From: Eleusine coracana subsp. coracana | Lineage: Eukaryota; Streptophyta; Magnoliopsida; Poales; Poaceae | Reading direction: 5' to 3' | Length of the DNA stretch: 64,000 nucleotides | NCBI GenBank assembly: GCA_032690845.1 | Contig: CM064424.1 | Coordinates: forward strand, 36,097,511-36,161,510 | Shown: piece after piece, positions 1-11,244 of the stretch | How positions within the stretch are numbered: position 1 is the stretch's first letter | Layout: every line of letters begins with the position of its first letter | The notes under the pieces: generated by a model | Told to the model about the DNA's origin: nothing | Seen by the model: only the letters and a program-made list of their open reading frames with translations | The model's database searches: none | Position numbers and translations under genes: made by a program

Positions 1-2095
1 AACTCATATTAAATTGAATTCAAATCCTTTGAGGCTCAAACAAATTTTGTTGGATTCATATATCAGTGCTCTATTTTAGTAAAATGAGAAATCTTAGTCT
101 CTATACATGTATTTTTATTAATTCATTTAATTGTCAAAACACTAATTAATTCACCAGAAATTCTAGGAATAAAATTAAACCCTGATTTTTGGCATGCTTA
201 GTAAACACATGATTATCTATAACCACAAATTTTTTTTGGTAAAATATGAATTACTTTAGGCCCTGGAATTTATTTAGTGTGATTGTTTAAATTAATTCTA
301 GTAATTATTCTATAAATAATTTGTCCTTGCCACTTGGCATAACAATCACTCATACAAGTCTCTGTTCACAGTAAATCACACATGTCCAGAAACAAAAGTT
401 TGCTTTATTAATTAATTTAATTGCTCATATCACTCATTTACCTTGTTTAATTACATAAAGAATATATATACCTAAAATCTTAATTAACAACCCAACTTCT
501 CTGAAGCATATGGCTTCGAGAACATAATAATAATTTTCATTGACATTAAAACATGATGTGCTTGCATGCATCATATCATTGCATTCAACAGTATTCCGAT
601 AATGCCATTAATTCAATTCCATCATATAGGTAACGACAACCACGAGCAAGAGGATGACTTTCAGAAGGACGTTGACCCTCAAGAGTAAGAAGTTGTAGTT
701 GCTAGCACTAACATTGATACAGGTAAGCCCAGGTTTACATTCGCCTTTTTACAAAATTTTGCTAGTTTATTTCACTAGTATCAATAATTATTGTTGTATT
801 AGGTCATAGGAGTTGATTGAAACCCACCTTGCATAATATCCAAATGACCTAAGCTACCGTCTTAGAACTTGGTAGAATCGGTACTGTTATGCTATGCTTA
901 GTAATTACTAGTCTCGTTAGAAAGTATTATTACTAAGGAATGAACTTGACCACTTAGACGGGAATTGTTAAAAGAAGTGTATTTTTATATTATGACCGGG
1001 CAGGGATAATGCATGTGTAGGTTTGCAGCACATACGGGTGTTGACTGTGGTAGCCTTGCCTTGTCGAATCTAGGACCTGTCCGTGGTCGGCCCCTTGATC
1101 AAGTATTGAACAGTACCGAATGCATGCTAGCTTATGGGCACTAGTAAACCGATGTAGCATTAAAGGTCACTTACGTTGAGGATGGTTAAGGTGCGTTGGT
1201 CATTGACCCTCCTGCTGCTGGAGTGGGCGGTTCAGACCATGAAGTACTGTTGGCAGAATGGCATGCCCACTCGACGTCACCACACCCGGGCTGAGGTGTA
1301 GGTGCCTTTCTTGTGAAAGGTTGCCATATATGACCTTAATTGGTGCGTATGTGTCGTGCATCTCGGGTTTTCCCAGCTGGTGTAAATCGATTGCAATGGC
1401 TGTCCCTCGCAGTAATGAGTACCACTTGCTCATCGCGCCAATCGCGTAGTTGCACCTAATATTATGGAATGGATTATGTTGCTTATTGATGATGACGATT
1501 AGTATTATTATTGCTCTTATGTCGTATTAACTTATATATTGTTTTATTACCCTCTTGTTGCAACTAAAGTTACTTTTGGCTCAACCCATTTAAATTGACA
1601 ATTAAAACATGATAGAAATAATAGATTGCTTAGTGCGAGTCCTTTTAAACAAGCCACCTATTAGAGCCTTTGCATGTCTAGGTGTCCGACGAGTAAGTCT
1701 TGCTGAGTAATTAGTACTCAGGCTTTGTGCCATTGTGTTTTTCAGGTAATGAAGAAATAGAATTGACTGTAGATGTGATGCCCTGGGACATGCAAGTCCC
1801 TGAGGGTTGGACTGCCCACTGGGAGTCCGACTCGCCACCGCAGTGATGTTGTGTGCTGCTAGAGTGATGTTCTTCGGGCATGGATCATCACTATGCTGTA
1901 TCGTCGAGCTCGTAGTTTTCTAAACATTATTTGCTTTCACTGTTTTCAAAACATTCATGAACTTGTAATATTCCACTACACTCTGATAACCTTAATGATG
2001 TAATATTCAACTTAAATTTGGACAAATGTTGTATTATCAAGTGTCTGCGCTATCAGCACCTTCGGGACCTCGATCCTCCGGGAAGGGGAGCCACA
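1..2095 (+). mobile_element. Long LTR (Gypsy-type), right part, probably solo
   Basis: The stretch matches 51293-53400 in inverted orientation over its whole length, with shared landmarks such as the ATACTCAG-like block near 1715 and the terminal block ending in CCACA at 2095. Homology stops at that CA in both copies (downstream bases differ: cgttt here, aagaa there on the matching strand), so 2095 is taken as the LTR end. The left end lies outside the window. No primer-binding site follows 2095, so this is probably a solo LTR. Short reading frames in it have no recognisable product. Assignment to long-LTR Gypsy is inferred from its resemblance in layout to the LTRs of element 1 at 12-15 kb. 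Confidence 0.65.
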
Positions 2096-3740
2096 CGTTT
2101 GGCTCATCGTAGCACGCCCTATTGAAAGGGGCACGTCAGAGACGGAGTGGCGGGCACGGATCTGGTAGGTCACCGTCGCCGAGCTGGTGGATGCATCACC
2201 CACCGACATGTCATCACGAGCGCTGGAACCCCCCTTGTCGAGGAGTCATCGCTCAACTAGCCACTGCCATCGGAACTACTTCCCCAGCGTAGCCTCTTGC
2301 CCAACTTGCCGACGGAGGAGCGGAGGCGATCCATCTACGAGGAATGCGGAACGTGTGTGAGATCATGGGTAGTGGGGAAGGTAGAGAGATTACTGGGATG
2401 GTGTGCGGAACTGGGGGTGCCTGGCCTCCTTTTTATAGTGTGGGATACTTCCAGGAGAAGGAACCACCAAAAAATTTCAAAATTTGAATTGTGTCGATCA
2501 CGACACTGCCAGGACGATTGGCGCGCTGTTAAATTTTGAATGCTCTGACCATTCTGGCACTTGATTCCCATCCTTTATGTGGCTTCCCGGTACATCATGT
2601 TGGTTGGCAGGGGAATAACACGGAATCCCAATGTCTTGATTGACTGCGCCAATCGACACGGACCCGTGCCGATTGGTGCATCGTCTCTTTTTTCAGCTTT
2701 TGGTCAATTCCATGTTTCCTCTACATAGCACACCTGCATAGGAATCATCCATGTTTCTTAAAATCAACGCCTGTCGCCTTTATCGCCCATTTGGGAACCG
2801 TATGGGTACCTGTGCCGATCGGCACAGAAGGGCGCCAAACAGTGCAAGTCCCTTGTACCTCGTCTTTTGGTCCGACGCAGATCCTGATGCCTCATGTTCA
2901 TCTCTTTCACCTAATTTTCCACTTTTCCCAATGTTCCTGTAGTATTGACATATGTAGCGGGGCCCATCTAGTGACCGCGCCGATCGGTGCTAACACGCGC
3001 CGTTCGGCGCGACGTCCATTTTTGCTCCTGGCCCCCCGCTTCTTTGCTAGATGTTGCTCTTCATCCTTTCCTGCATCATTTAGCAACCATTTCACACACA
3101 AAAATTATTTCAAAAAGATTTTTAATTACCTTGAAAATAGTCCCATCTCTGAAAATTACTGTGCTGGTTGATTTTTAGCACCCCTTCAACTCTGGGCGTC
3201 GTCAGCCTTCTGTTCTGACCTGGGCAATAATGCGTCGATCGACACAGAAGTGCGCCGATCGGTGCAGGCTCTGTTCCTTCCTATTTTTGGTCTTTTTTGT
3301 TTTATTCCTGTGTTGTTAGTCTATAGTATGTATGTACACAGTTTTGCACAAATAAACAGACAACACAAGAGCACACAAAAATTAAGCACACACTTTTTCT
3401 ATTTCTTTTATTCGAGAGATTGTCTTTATTATAAGCAAGCAAATTAAAAACACCGGGTTGCCCTCCCGACCAGCACTAATTAACTAAATGAAACGGGTTG
3501 CCCTCCCGCAAGCACTAAACAACTTCTAAATCCCCCGATTATTTGGTTGCCTACCAAGAGCGCTCTAGTTATTTAGAGGTCAAAGAGCTTGACCTCCCCG
3601 CAAACAATCAATCCTTAGTGTCACGGTGCGGGATGTGAGGCCGCAACACTACAAGGTTCTCTTATCTCCATGGTTCATATAGCTCGGACGACCTATCCAT
3701 ACATCCCCTCCAATTACTCTTGATGCCACGTTGCCACGGT
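2096..3740 (-). other. Non-coding 3' part of the Athila-like element
   Basis: No credible coding region. Read on the minus strand this lies downstream of the gag-protease frame. It holds repeated copies of a palindrome close to GCGCCGATCGGCGC (2643-2690, 2812-2835, 2976-3015, 3229-3268), which also occur in the gag-pro frame and 5' LTR to the right and tie the region to that element. A duplicated phrase containing ggttgccctccc sits at 3457-3510, and an AGAGCGCTC word near 3560 is of the kind found in Athila-type elements. A matching 3' LTR could not be found, so the left limit of the element is uncertain. Confidence 0.45.
2429..2440 (-). promoter_or_regulatory. TATA-like box on minus strand
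   Basis: The minus strand reads CACTATAAAAAGG, a good plant TATA box followed by a C/T-rich stretch, as in LTR promoters. It may mark a diverged 3' LTR of the Athila-like element, but this segment does not match the LTR at 6166-7637. Confidence 0.35.
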
Positions 3741-3742
3741 GT

Positions 3743-5842
3743 CTAGTATCTCTTCACTTCATCAACAGCACAACACTCTTCTCCCTTTGGGTGAAACTTG
3801 AAAGAGTAGGGAGTCCCACTTATATCGAAACTTATCTCACCACTCCCAACATCAATACTTGCTCTTGCTGTCCTTAAGAAAGGTCTGCCTAAGATCAACG
3901 GGGTCCTTGTCCTCTTATCCATATCAAGCACAATAAAATCAACCGGGACGATGTGACCTCCAATTTGAACAGGCACATCCTCAGCAATTCCATCAGGGAA
4001 GCATACCGATTGATCGGCTAACTCCAAACACATACCCGTAGGCTCCAATTCAGGCAAATTCAGACTTGTGAATATATGATGGGGCATGACACTTACACTT
4101 GCTCCAAGATCACACAAGCACCTATCAAATATCCTTGTTCCAATCATGCATTTGATGCTTGGTGATACAGGGTCGGGTTTCTTCTTAAGTGCAACATCAT
4201 TGATTGTCATCGTAAGCTCCTTAGTAACCTTCACAACCTCCTTAGAAGCTAGAGACTTCTTGTTTTGCATCGTATCCTTGATGTACTTGGCATAGGTGGG
4301 TACTTGAATAGCATCAACAAAAGGAACCTTGATGTAAAGCTTCTTCATAATATCGACGAACCTTGCAAATTGCTCGTCGTGTTGCCATGCTCTTTCTGTC
4401 TTCGTCAACAATTGAGTATCCAAGAATGTGGCAGGGCCATGCTCCTCTGTCTCCATGCCCATTTTTAGACCAGAGAGGTCAACATCTTCCCCGCGCCGAA
4501 CGGCACTTTCAGTGAGCCGATCGGTGCCATCAGGACCGTCACGCCGATCGGCGCCAGGTGTGCGCCGATCGGCGCATGGCCTCTTTGCTCCCGCAGGATG
4601 CTCTGGATCTTCTGTTTGTTTTCCTGACCGTGTTGCTATTGCCTTCAACTACTCTGCAGACTTCGTATTGCCAGGAATAGCCCCTTTGTTGCCTTGAATG
4701 GCTTGCGATAACTGCCCCATCTGTTACTTCATAATCTTGGTATGCTTCAAAATCTGCTCATTGGAGCTCCCAATTTCTATCACCTTGTCATTAATTCCCT
4801 CAAGGACATGATCAATCTCCTTGAATTTAGCTTGATTGTCCTTGTTGATCTTCTCTTGAGGTTGGAAGAACTGATGACATTGGAGACGAAGTGGGATAGA
4901 ATTTTGCATTGATGAACTAGGAGAGAAAGAACTCCTTTGCTACTGATATTGGGGCATCCATCCACTATTCTTCATATATTCTAGCATCTTCATCTCTTCA
5001 GGGCAATCTTTCTACACATGACCAAATTCTCCACACTCACCACAAGTGGAACGTGATTCCGCTAGCTTGAGTGGCTCTTCCTTAGGGATATGAAGATTAT
5101 TGTCCAACCTCCTTTGAATAGGATCGAGGCAATCTATAATCAAGTCTTCATGGGTCCTGTCAATCACACTCTTTGCCACTCCTTTTGAAGGTTGCAAATT
5201 CCTTGAACTTCTCTCACCATCCCACGATTGATTTTCAACTAGCAACTTGATCATTTCCTTATCTTGGGTGGGAGTTTTTGACATGAATGAACCTGCAACT
5301 GATGCATCTCAGTGTGGACGAGATAGAAGATTCAATCCTGTATGGAACTTCTCAACAACTTCTCCAATCATCAGATTATGATGAGGGCATGCATCCATAT
5401 ATTCATTGTATCTCTCCCATGCTTCTCCAATGCTCTCATCAACATTCTGTGTAAATCCAACAATCTTATTCGTCAAAGCTTGAGTCTTATCAGGAGGGAA
5501 GTATTTGGCCAAGAATTCAGCTGCTAATGTGTCCAACACCATCTTTATTGGGTTTCCCAATCCATTGTACCATTGCTTGGGGCGTCCAACTAGAGAGAAG
5601 GGGAATAGCCGCACACGTGCTTGGTCTCCGGTCAATCCCGCTATCTTGAATGTACTACAAACTTCAAGGAAGTGTTGCAAGTGATGATTGGGATCTTCCA
5701 AACCTGTGAACGGTTGTTGCGCCACTATTCTAACATATCTCTCCAATTGATACGGAAGTTGATCTTGAGCTTCTTGGAAATCTGTCTTGACAACATTGGT
5801 CAATTGACGCTTGAGACGATTAACCATAGGTACCTCTGCCAT
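3743..5842 (-). pseudogene. Athila-like gag-protease polyprotein, broken by in-frame stops
   Basis: One reading frame (all pieces share phase) runs from the start at 5842 to the stop at 3743 and is cut by stops near 5309, 5010, 4920, 4722 and 4650. Order: gag capsid (5842-5309; motifs FPFSL, AEFLAKYFPP, AWERYNEYMDACPHH typical of plant Gypsy gag); a CCHC zinc knuckle at about 5050-5010 (CGECGEFGHV, then a stop inside the knuckle, then KDC); a helical linker; an aspartic protease (3743-4648) with active site CLCDLGASVSVMP near residue 180 and flap-side ILGRPFL. Such proteins package element RNA and process the polyprotein. No reverse transcriptase, RNase H or integrase follows. Around 4490-4590 the frame passes through several copies of the GCGCCGATCGGCGC-like palindrome, giving repeated ADRR residues. 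Lineage is from recalled Athila protein features plus the primer site; sure of gag-protease, less so of Athila. Confidence 0.8.
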
Positions 5843-6128
5843 CTCCTCTTCTTCTTGATCTTGAAGGGCTTCTATTGTGAATAATACTCGAGGGGTGGCG
5901 TGAACTGCTTCTCCAGCTAATCTCCAAGTGACTTGCTTCTCTTCTCAGTTGTTCTCTTCTTGTGAAAGAGTCTTTCTAGATCATCGGTGTAATTAGAGGG
6001 TTTGTTTGACTTAGGACCGTCCATACCTGTTAGTTTCACTTAACAAAATATATATACTAAAGAGATGAGAAATATAAAGCACAATGACTAGACACTAATA
6101 CATCAAACAATGTTTAAAAACCTGCTAT

Positions 6129-6149
6129 GGTCCCTAGCAACGGCGCAAG
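6129..6149 (-). promoter_or_regulatory. Primer-binding site, tRNA-Asp type
   Basis: Minus strand reads TTGCGCCGTTGCTAGGGACC, close to the tRNA-Asp-complementary site (TGGCGCCGTTGCCGGGGA) used by Athila-lineage Gypsy elements. It lies between the LTR at 6166 and the gag start at 5842, as expected for a minus-strand element. Confidence 0.75.
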
Positions 6150-6165
6150 AAAAAGGTAAGCTTAT

Positions 6166-7637
6166 TGGTCGTAACTACGCACCCACTTATATACCGCAAG
6201 AGGACGGTGTATGATTGTAGCACTTTTTCCCTTGAATTGAGTATTCCAAGGTTTATTGAATTCACTAGGACCTTAGGGATAATTAAACAAAGTTAACAGT
6301 AAAAGATCTAATCAAAGCTACTATCGAGTTCAGGTTGCATGAGGGGAGACTGGCTAGCGTAAAGGTGCTCCAGACAGTAAATCTGTCGTTGCGCTGATGA
6401 GCGCAGGTGTTGAGCCGATCAGCACACTAGTGAATCTAAGCCAAAGTGCGTCAGATACCTTTATAAGCCTATGCTGTTAAGTGAATAGCCATATATCTAC
6501 TAGTGAGATCGTAACCAGAAAGTCTAATTAAATAGCATCATAATGGGTAATAATATGGATCAATGAAAACCTATAATGAATAAGACCACCCTGCTTTCCG
6601 AGCGGCTCTCGATTTATCACTGCCGAGAGGAAACCCTTAATCGCGCGAGTATCTTACCCTACTCAACTATCCAATAGTGTTGCACAGGCTTAGTACTGTC
6701 ACTGCTAAACCAAACTACTAGCTCATCAAGCAATCATAATCAATACAATGTCCGAATACTATCCTAATCACCACGATCAAGATAATATCTACTTACTTAG
6801 CCTAGAACTAAGCAATTGGAATAAGCACATGCATGATTACAGAATCAAGATAGATAAATCACCAAAACCATCATCAACATATTCAATCATCCTTGAGATA
6901 AATAGAGTAAGATTCATCCCCGTCGAGATGGCCTACCTTGATGGATCAACTCTTAACACTAATGGTTCTTGAAACTCAACTAGAGATCTATTCTAACGGG
7001 GCAAGCCCCGATGGCTCTAACTCATGGATCTATTGTCCCTCTGCTGCCTTTGTCCTCCTTCTTTCACGACCAAGGGTTTACAAGTATTTATAGGGGTTCT
7101 ACTCATAAAGGACTCGGTTTCTAGCAAATAAGGTGGTTGCACCGATCGGCGCAAGATTGCGCCGATCAGCGCAAACCGTGTCTTCTCTAGTTTCTTCTTC
7201 GAGTCGGTTCCTCTCTCTTCCACAGCTGCTATGTGGGCCTTTTCCTTCGAGATAAAGTCTTGTACTGCATGTTGAGATCTTGAAGTTCCATAAATCTTCT
7301 AGGCAAATATCTTCAAGTGTCTTGCACAGATAAACTTCCATAAACATGTGGAATGGGCCTCGATCACTTCTATGGGCCAAAATACCCTTGCTCCGACCGG
7401 CTCATGGACTGCGCTGATCGGCGCATCGGGCTTCTTTAGTGCTTTTCGTCAGTTCTGGATTCCTGTCCTCTCCATCATCACTTTAATCACCAATTTTACC
7501 TGTTTCTGCAATAAAGCTCTAAAACAATGCATATACAAATATATAGACAATATCATAGGTAAATGGCCTAAATTAGTATCAATTATGCTCTAATTAGGGT
7601 AATATTCACATATAAAAGGGACACTTGGGGAGTGCCA
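6166..7637 (-). mobile_element. 5' LTR of the Athila-like element
   Basis: On the minus strand this lies just upstream of the primer-binding site and ends in CA near 6166; its start, TGGCACTCCCC, is placed at 7637, directly against the LTR fragment that begins at about 7638. It holds a TATA box at 7085-7096 and further copies of the GCGCCGATCGGCGC-like motif (6391-6425, 7138-7175, 7393-7430). Boundaries are inferred from TG/CA ends and neighbours, because no second LTR was found to align. Confidence 0.55.
7085..7096 (-). promoter_or_regulatory. LTR TATA box (Athila-like)
   Basis: Minus strand reads CCCCTATAAATA. It lies in the middle of the LTR with palindromic motif copies 45-340 bp upstream on that strand, a plausible U3 promoter driving gag-protease transcription. 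Confidence 0.5.
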
Positions 7638-8583
7638 ATAGTACTTCCTTATTGTTTTGATATTCTAGTTGTTATCTTAGAATTGCTAGTTATCCATTAA
7701 TTAGTTCTTTATTTAGCCTGTTCTATCAACTTAGGTTGCAGTACTATCTCGATTACATCTGATCTTCTATGTTTAATAGGATTGTGTAGGTTGGATTTAG
7801 GTCTATTATTCGAGTCACTTTATCGATTTTATCTATAAATAGATTAAATCTAGCTCAATTTACCGTGTTTGAACACTATCTCAATTAGGTTCGATCTATT
7901 CGAATCACTAAGGCTTTATTGATTCTGATCTCTTACTGGGTTGATAGGGCTAGATTTCATTTCTTCATAGGTAGAGTCGATAGGGTTCTATCGGGATGTT
8001 TAGCCGATAGGTTATCATGGTTCAATCGACTTTCTAGTATTTAATCATATTATATCAATTATGTTGTAAGTTGTTTGCCCCCTTATTACAATAAGATAGA
8101 TCTATGATTTTGAAGCATATTTGCAATACCAGCTATCAGATCTATTGACTTAGCACTATCAACAAAACGAGTCTTTGCACATTACTGTAGATTCATCGAT
8201 TTCATTCTATTGACTTAGCACCATCGACTGAGCGAGTCCTAGCACATTTATTACTATCTTATCGACTCCGCTCTATTGACTTAATTTCTTATTGGCATCA
8301 TTAATGAGTAGTATTTTATATATTTAATTTGCCGATAAGCTGATATAATCAGCCAGTTAGTTCACATTCTTTCATTTTTATCACTACGATAGTATTGGCT
8401 GGTTTCACAAACAGTGATTATTGGCTTTCTTCATCGGCATGTAAAGGGCCGGTGACCCGTGGAATTTGACCGTTTGTCTCTTTGTTGGTTTGTAAGGAAA
8501 ATCAACTGGCACACCCCAGTTTTAGTATTGAGCCTGCACTGGAGTGAAGCAGATCTCCCATATCACGCATGTCGATTTTTTAG
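7638..8583 (+). mobile_element. LTR fragment of the element-3 family
   Basis: Aligns to the right two-thirds of the element-3 LTRs (10285-11190 and 48570-49535) in the same orientation, from the GATATTCTAGTTGTT block to the last bases before the LTR end, where it breaks off within the GTGATTTT block. It includes a 56-bp block present in the 3' LTR but missing from the 5' LTR of element 3. No internal sequence, primer site or duplication is visible; it is a truncated relic. Confidence 0.75.
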
Positions 8584-9065
8584 TCAATGGTCATATATCA
8601 TCCATCCAACATACATTGATGGAAGCATTCATCCAAAAATGTTTCGAAATATTGTATGTATGTGGTATTTGAAATGGAATACTTGTCAAAATAACCATGA
8701 GCTCAAAACACCACTTACTTTAAATTCAATTGGAAGCAATTTGCACATTTGAAAACAGGAAAATACTGATTATGTGTTCTTTTAATTAGGAAAAATGTAA
8801 TTTAGAGCTATGTCGTGATGATCGAGTCACCTGCATGCGCAGGGGGCCGACAATCCATTTGGAAGCAATTGGCTCATTTGTTTTTTTTAAGGAAGAGTTA
8901 TTAGTAAGCCCTCATATATGTACGATCGTGTTTTGCGAGGTGATATGTGCAAACACACATTCTGAGTTCTAATGCACAATCTCGATGTCGATCCCGGAGC
9001 TCTTCTATATTAGCACTTTGCAAAGCAGAGAGATATGACCTATACTCTTGATTTGATCTTAGATT
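8584..9065. other. Unassigned AT-rich DNA
   Basis: I see no coding potential, repeat partner in the window or recognised motif. The reading frame at 8459-8752 starts in the LTR fragment and is a chance frame. Confidence 0.5.
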
Positions 9066-9071
9066 GGGCCC

Positions 9072-9170
9072 TGTTAGAGCACCTCCAAGAGAGTCCCTTA
9101 AACTCTCCCTAAATAAAATTATTTAGGGTTAGGGTTTAGGGAGAACTATTGGAGGAGACAAGAAAACTTC
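9072..9170. repeat. Small foldback element (MITE-like)
   Basis: The left part (GCACCTCCAAGAGAG, then TCCCTAAATAAAATT) is mirrored by TTTAGGGAGAACTATTGGAGG on the right, so the unit can fold on itself. The middle contains TTTAGGG-type words by virtue of the stem. Small palindromic elements of this type are common beside grass genes. Target duplications are not clear. Confidence 0.45.
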
Positions 9171-9244
9171 TCCCTAATTTTTTTATGTGTTTGTCATGAA
9201 ACATTTTTGCCGTGTGTAACTCAGACGTTTTATTTTTATTGACA

Positions 9245-9530
9245 AAATTAATTCAAATAAAAAAGTGTGGAACTACAAAGTTGTATAACTTATGAAGATC
9301 TACAACTTTTTTGTTTTGGTCATTTGTTCATTAGACAAAGTGATAGTAACATTGTTCACGAATCTTATATATATGTCTAGCGGAATGTTTCATGGAACTA
9401 TGAGACTATTGGAGTTTGTGACAAATATTATAAATCAAATTGAGTAATGAACAAATGATCAAAATAAAAGTTGTAGGTCTTCAAAAGTTATACAACTTCA
9501 TAGTTCAAATTTTTTTATTTGAATTAATTT
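9245..9530. repeat. Long hairpin: 89-bp inverted arms around a 111-bp loop
   Basis: Arm 9245-9333 and arm 9445-9530 are inverse complements at roughly 85-90% identity, including the block ACTACAAAGTTGTATAACTT and its mirror. This is a foldback transposon relic. A transcript through it would form a long double-stranded stem. No terminal duplication could be assigned outside the arms. Confidence 0.75.
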
Positions 9531-9812
9531 ACGGTTTAAAGTATCATTTGAATTTATCTTTGCCATGTGCCAAGATAAAAACACATGGCGAAGTTAGTTT
9601 TTCCCGTACTGATACGCTGAAGTTCTAATGAGGACTAAACGATAGGTTGGACCGAGTTTACGCAGTCCAATGTTTCCTTATGTTAGTATATCAGACACCA
9701 AGCATGGTAGTATGAGAAAAGGCGCCTCTCGCCATCACGCCCATATCTGGGGGGCACTCATCATTTTAGAAAAAAAATCAAGTGATTCGGACACCATATG
9801 AGGATGCCCGCT

Positions 9813-9813
<1 letters not shown>

Positions 9814-9880
<67 letters not shown>
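9814..9880 (+). repeat. (CT)n microsatellite, about 33 units
   Basis: Uninterrupted CT dinucleotides over 67 bases. It lies 24 bp before the insertion point of element 3. CT-rich tracts of this kind are common in 5' leaders of grass genes, which fits the gene-like sequence that resumes at 49541. The Leu/Ser-repeat reading frame across it is an artefact. Confidence 0.95.
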
Positions 9881-9883
<3 letters not shown>

Positions 9884-9904
9884 TCGTCTTCTTCACCACC
9901 GCGC

Positions 9905-11198
9905 TGTTGGCACTGGAATTTGATCGGTCCCATTAATCAGAGGCGGAGAATTGAAATCGGTAGAAGTCAATGAAGTTCAACGGCCGAAGGGAGTCAAGTG
10001 GGTCCGATAGGGTCATTTTATCTCTTTCTATTTTAGTTTAGATTTTTTAAAAAAATAAATCTAGTCGGTTTGTTAAGAGTCCTGAGCGAGTCAGGTCAGA
10101 ACCTCTTGTATGGGGTTTTATAAATATAATAGGATATGTACAAAAAAAATAACACTTTTGTTCAATACAATTTGGTGCATCGCCAACCTTTCCTACTCGA
10201 TGAAATCCTTATCTCTTGTGGGCTTCATCAGTTCTGATCTCAGCGAGAGACTTGGATTAGTCAACCTCGGTAATTCTATCAATCTCAAATAGTAATTAGA
10301 TTTTCTCTATACCTGTTCTATCGACTCTGATTGTGATACTGTCTTGGTTAAACCGATATATTGCAATTTTAGTAGATTCTACCGGTATATTATAGATCTA
10401 TTATTCGAGTCACTTTATTTATTTCTATCTATAAATAGGTTAAATCTAGGTATATCTACCGTGTTTGAATATTGTCTCGATTAAATTCGATCTATTTGAA
10501 TCAGTAAGGCTGCATCGGTTTTGATCTCTTACTAGGTAGATAGGGTTAGATCCAATCTGTTTATAGATAGAGTCGATAGAGTTCTATTGGAACATTTAAC
10601 CAATAGGTTATCACGGTTCAATCGACTTTCTAGTACCTGGACAGGTTATATCATCGACTTTGATAGTCGTTTGCCCCCATGTTACAATAAGATAGATTTA
10701 TGATTTTGAGGCATATTTGCAATACCAGCTAAATAGATCTATCAACCTGACACCATCGACAGGGCGCGTCCATGCGTATTTACTGTAGATCTATCGATTC
10801 AGCTATATCAACTCTGGCACCTTACATCGACTTGGCCAGTTACTTCATAAATACTGTAGGCTTATCAACCCTGGCCTGTCGACTCGATTCTTTATTGGCA
10901 TCCATGATTTTAAACTGTTTATTGAATTAAATTTTATCGATAAGCCGATACAATCAGCTGAATAGTTCAATTTCTCTTATTTTCTTTATCCATATAATAG
11001 CCTCAGCTGATTTCATGAATAGTGACTATTGGCTTTCTTTATCAGCCTATCCTGGGCCGATGACCCGCGTCTTTTGACCGTTTGTTTCTTTGTTGATTTA
11101 TAGGGAAAATCGACTGGCATGTCCCGGTTTCTTGTATTGAGCCTACACTGGAGTTAAGTAGATCTCCCAGGTCACACGTGGTGATTTTTGTGTCAACA
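9905..11198 (+). mobile_element. 5' LTR of element 3
   Basis: Begins TGTTGGCAC and ends GTGTCAACA. 1294 bp against 1350 bp in the 3' LTR; the 56-bp difference is one missing block near 10290. TATA-like sequence at 10116-10130. Confidence 0.88.
10116..10130 (+). promoter_or_regulatory. TATA box in element-3 5' LTR
   Basis: TTTTATAAATATAAT about 210 bp into the LTR, conserved in the 3' LTR at 48402-48414. Likely U3 promoter for plus-strand element RNA. Confidence 0.5.
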
Positions 11199-11205
11199 CG
11201 CTTTT

Positions 11206-11223
11206 TGGCACGCCCAGTGGGAC
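11206..11223 (+). promoter_or_regulatory. Primer-binding site of element 3
   Basis: TTGGCACGCCCAGTGGGA begins 7 bases after the LTR end, where tRNA priming of minus-strand DNA synthesis is expected. I did not identify the tRNA with certainty. Confidence 0.6.
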
Positions 11224-11244
11224 ACAGAACTTCAAACTCAACAT

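Noticed and set aside
9120..9142. TTTAGGG-like words resembling a plant telomere repeat
   Set aside because: Only three words, one of them shortened, and they form one arm of a local foldback (TCCCTAAATA mirrored by TATTTAGGGA). Not a telomeric tract.
9782..9973. Open frame with a long Leu/Ser alternation
   Set aside because: It is the (CT)n microsatellite read in frame and runs into an LTR.
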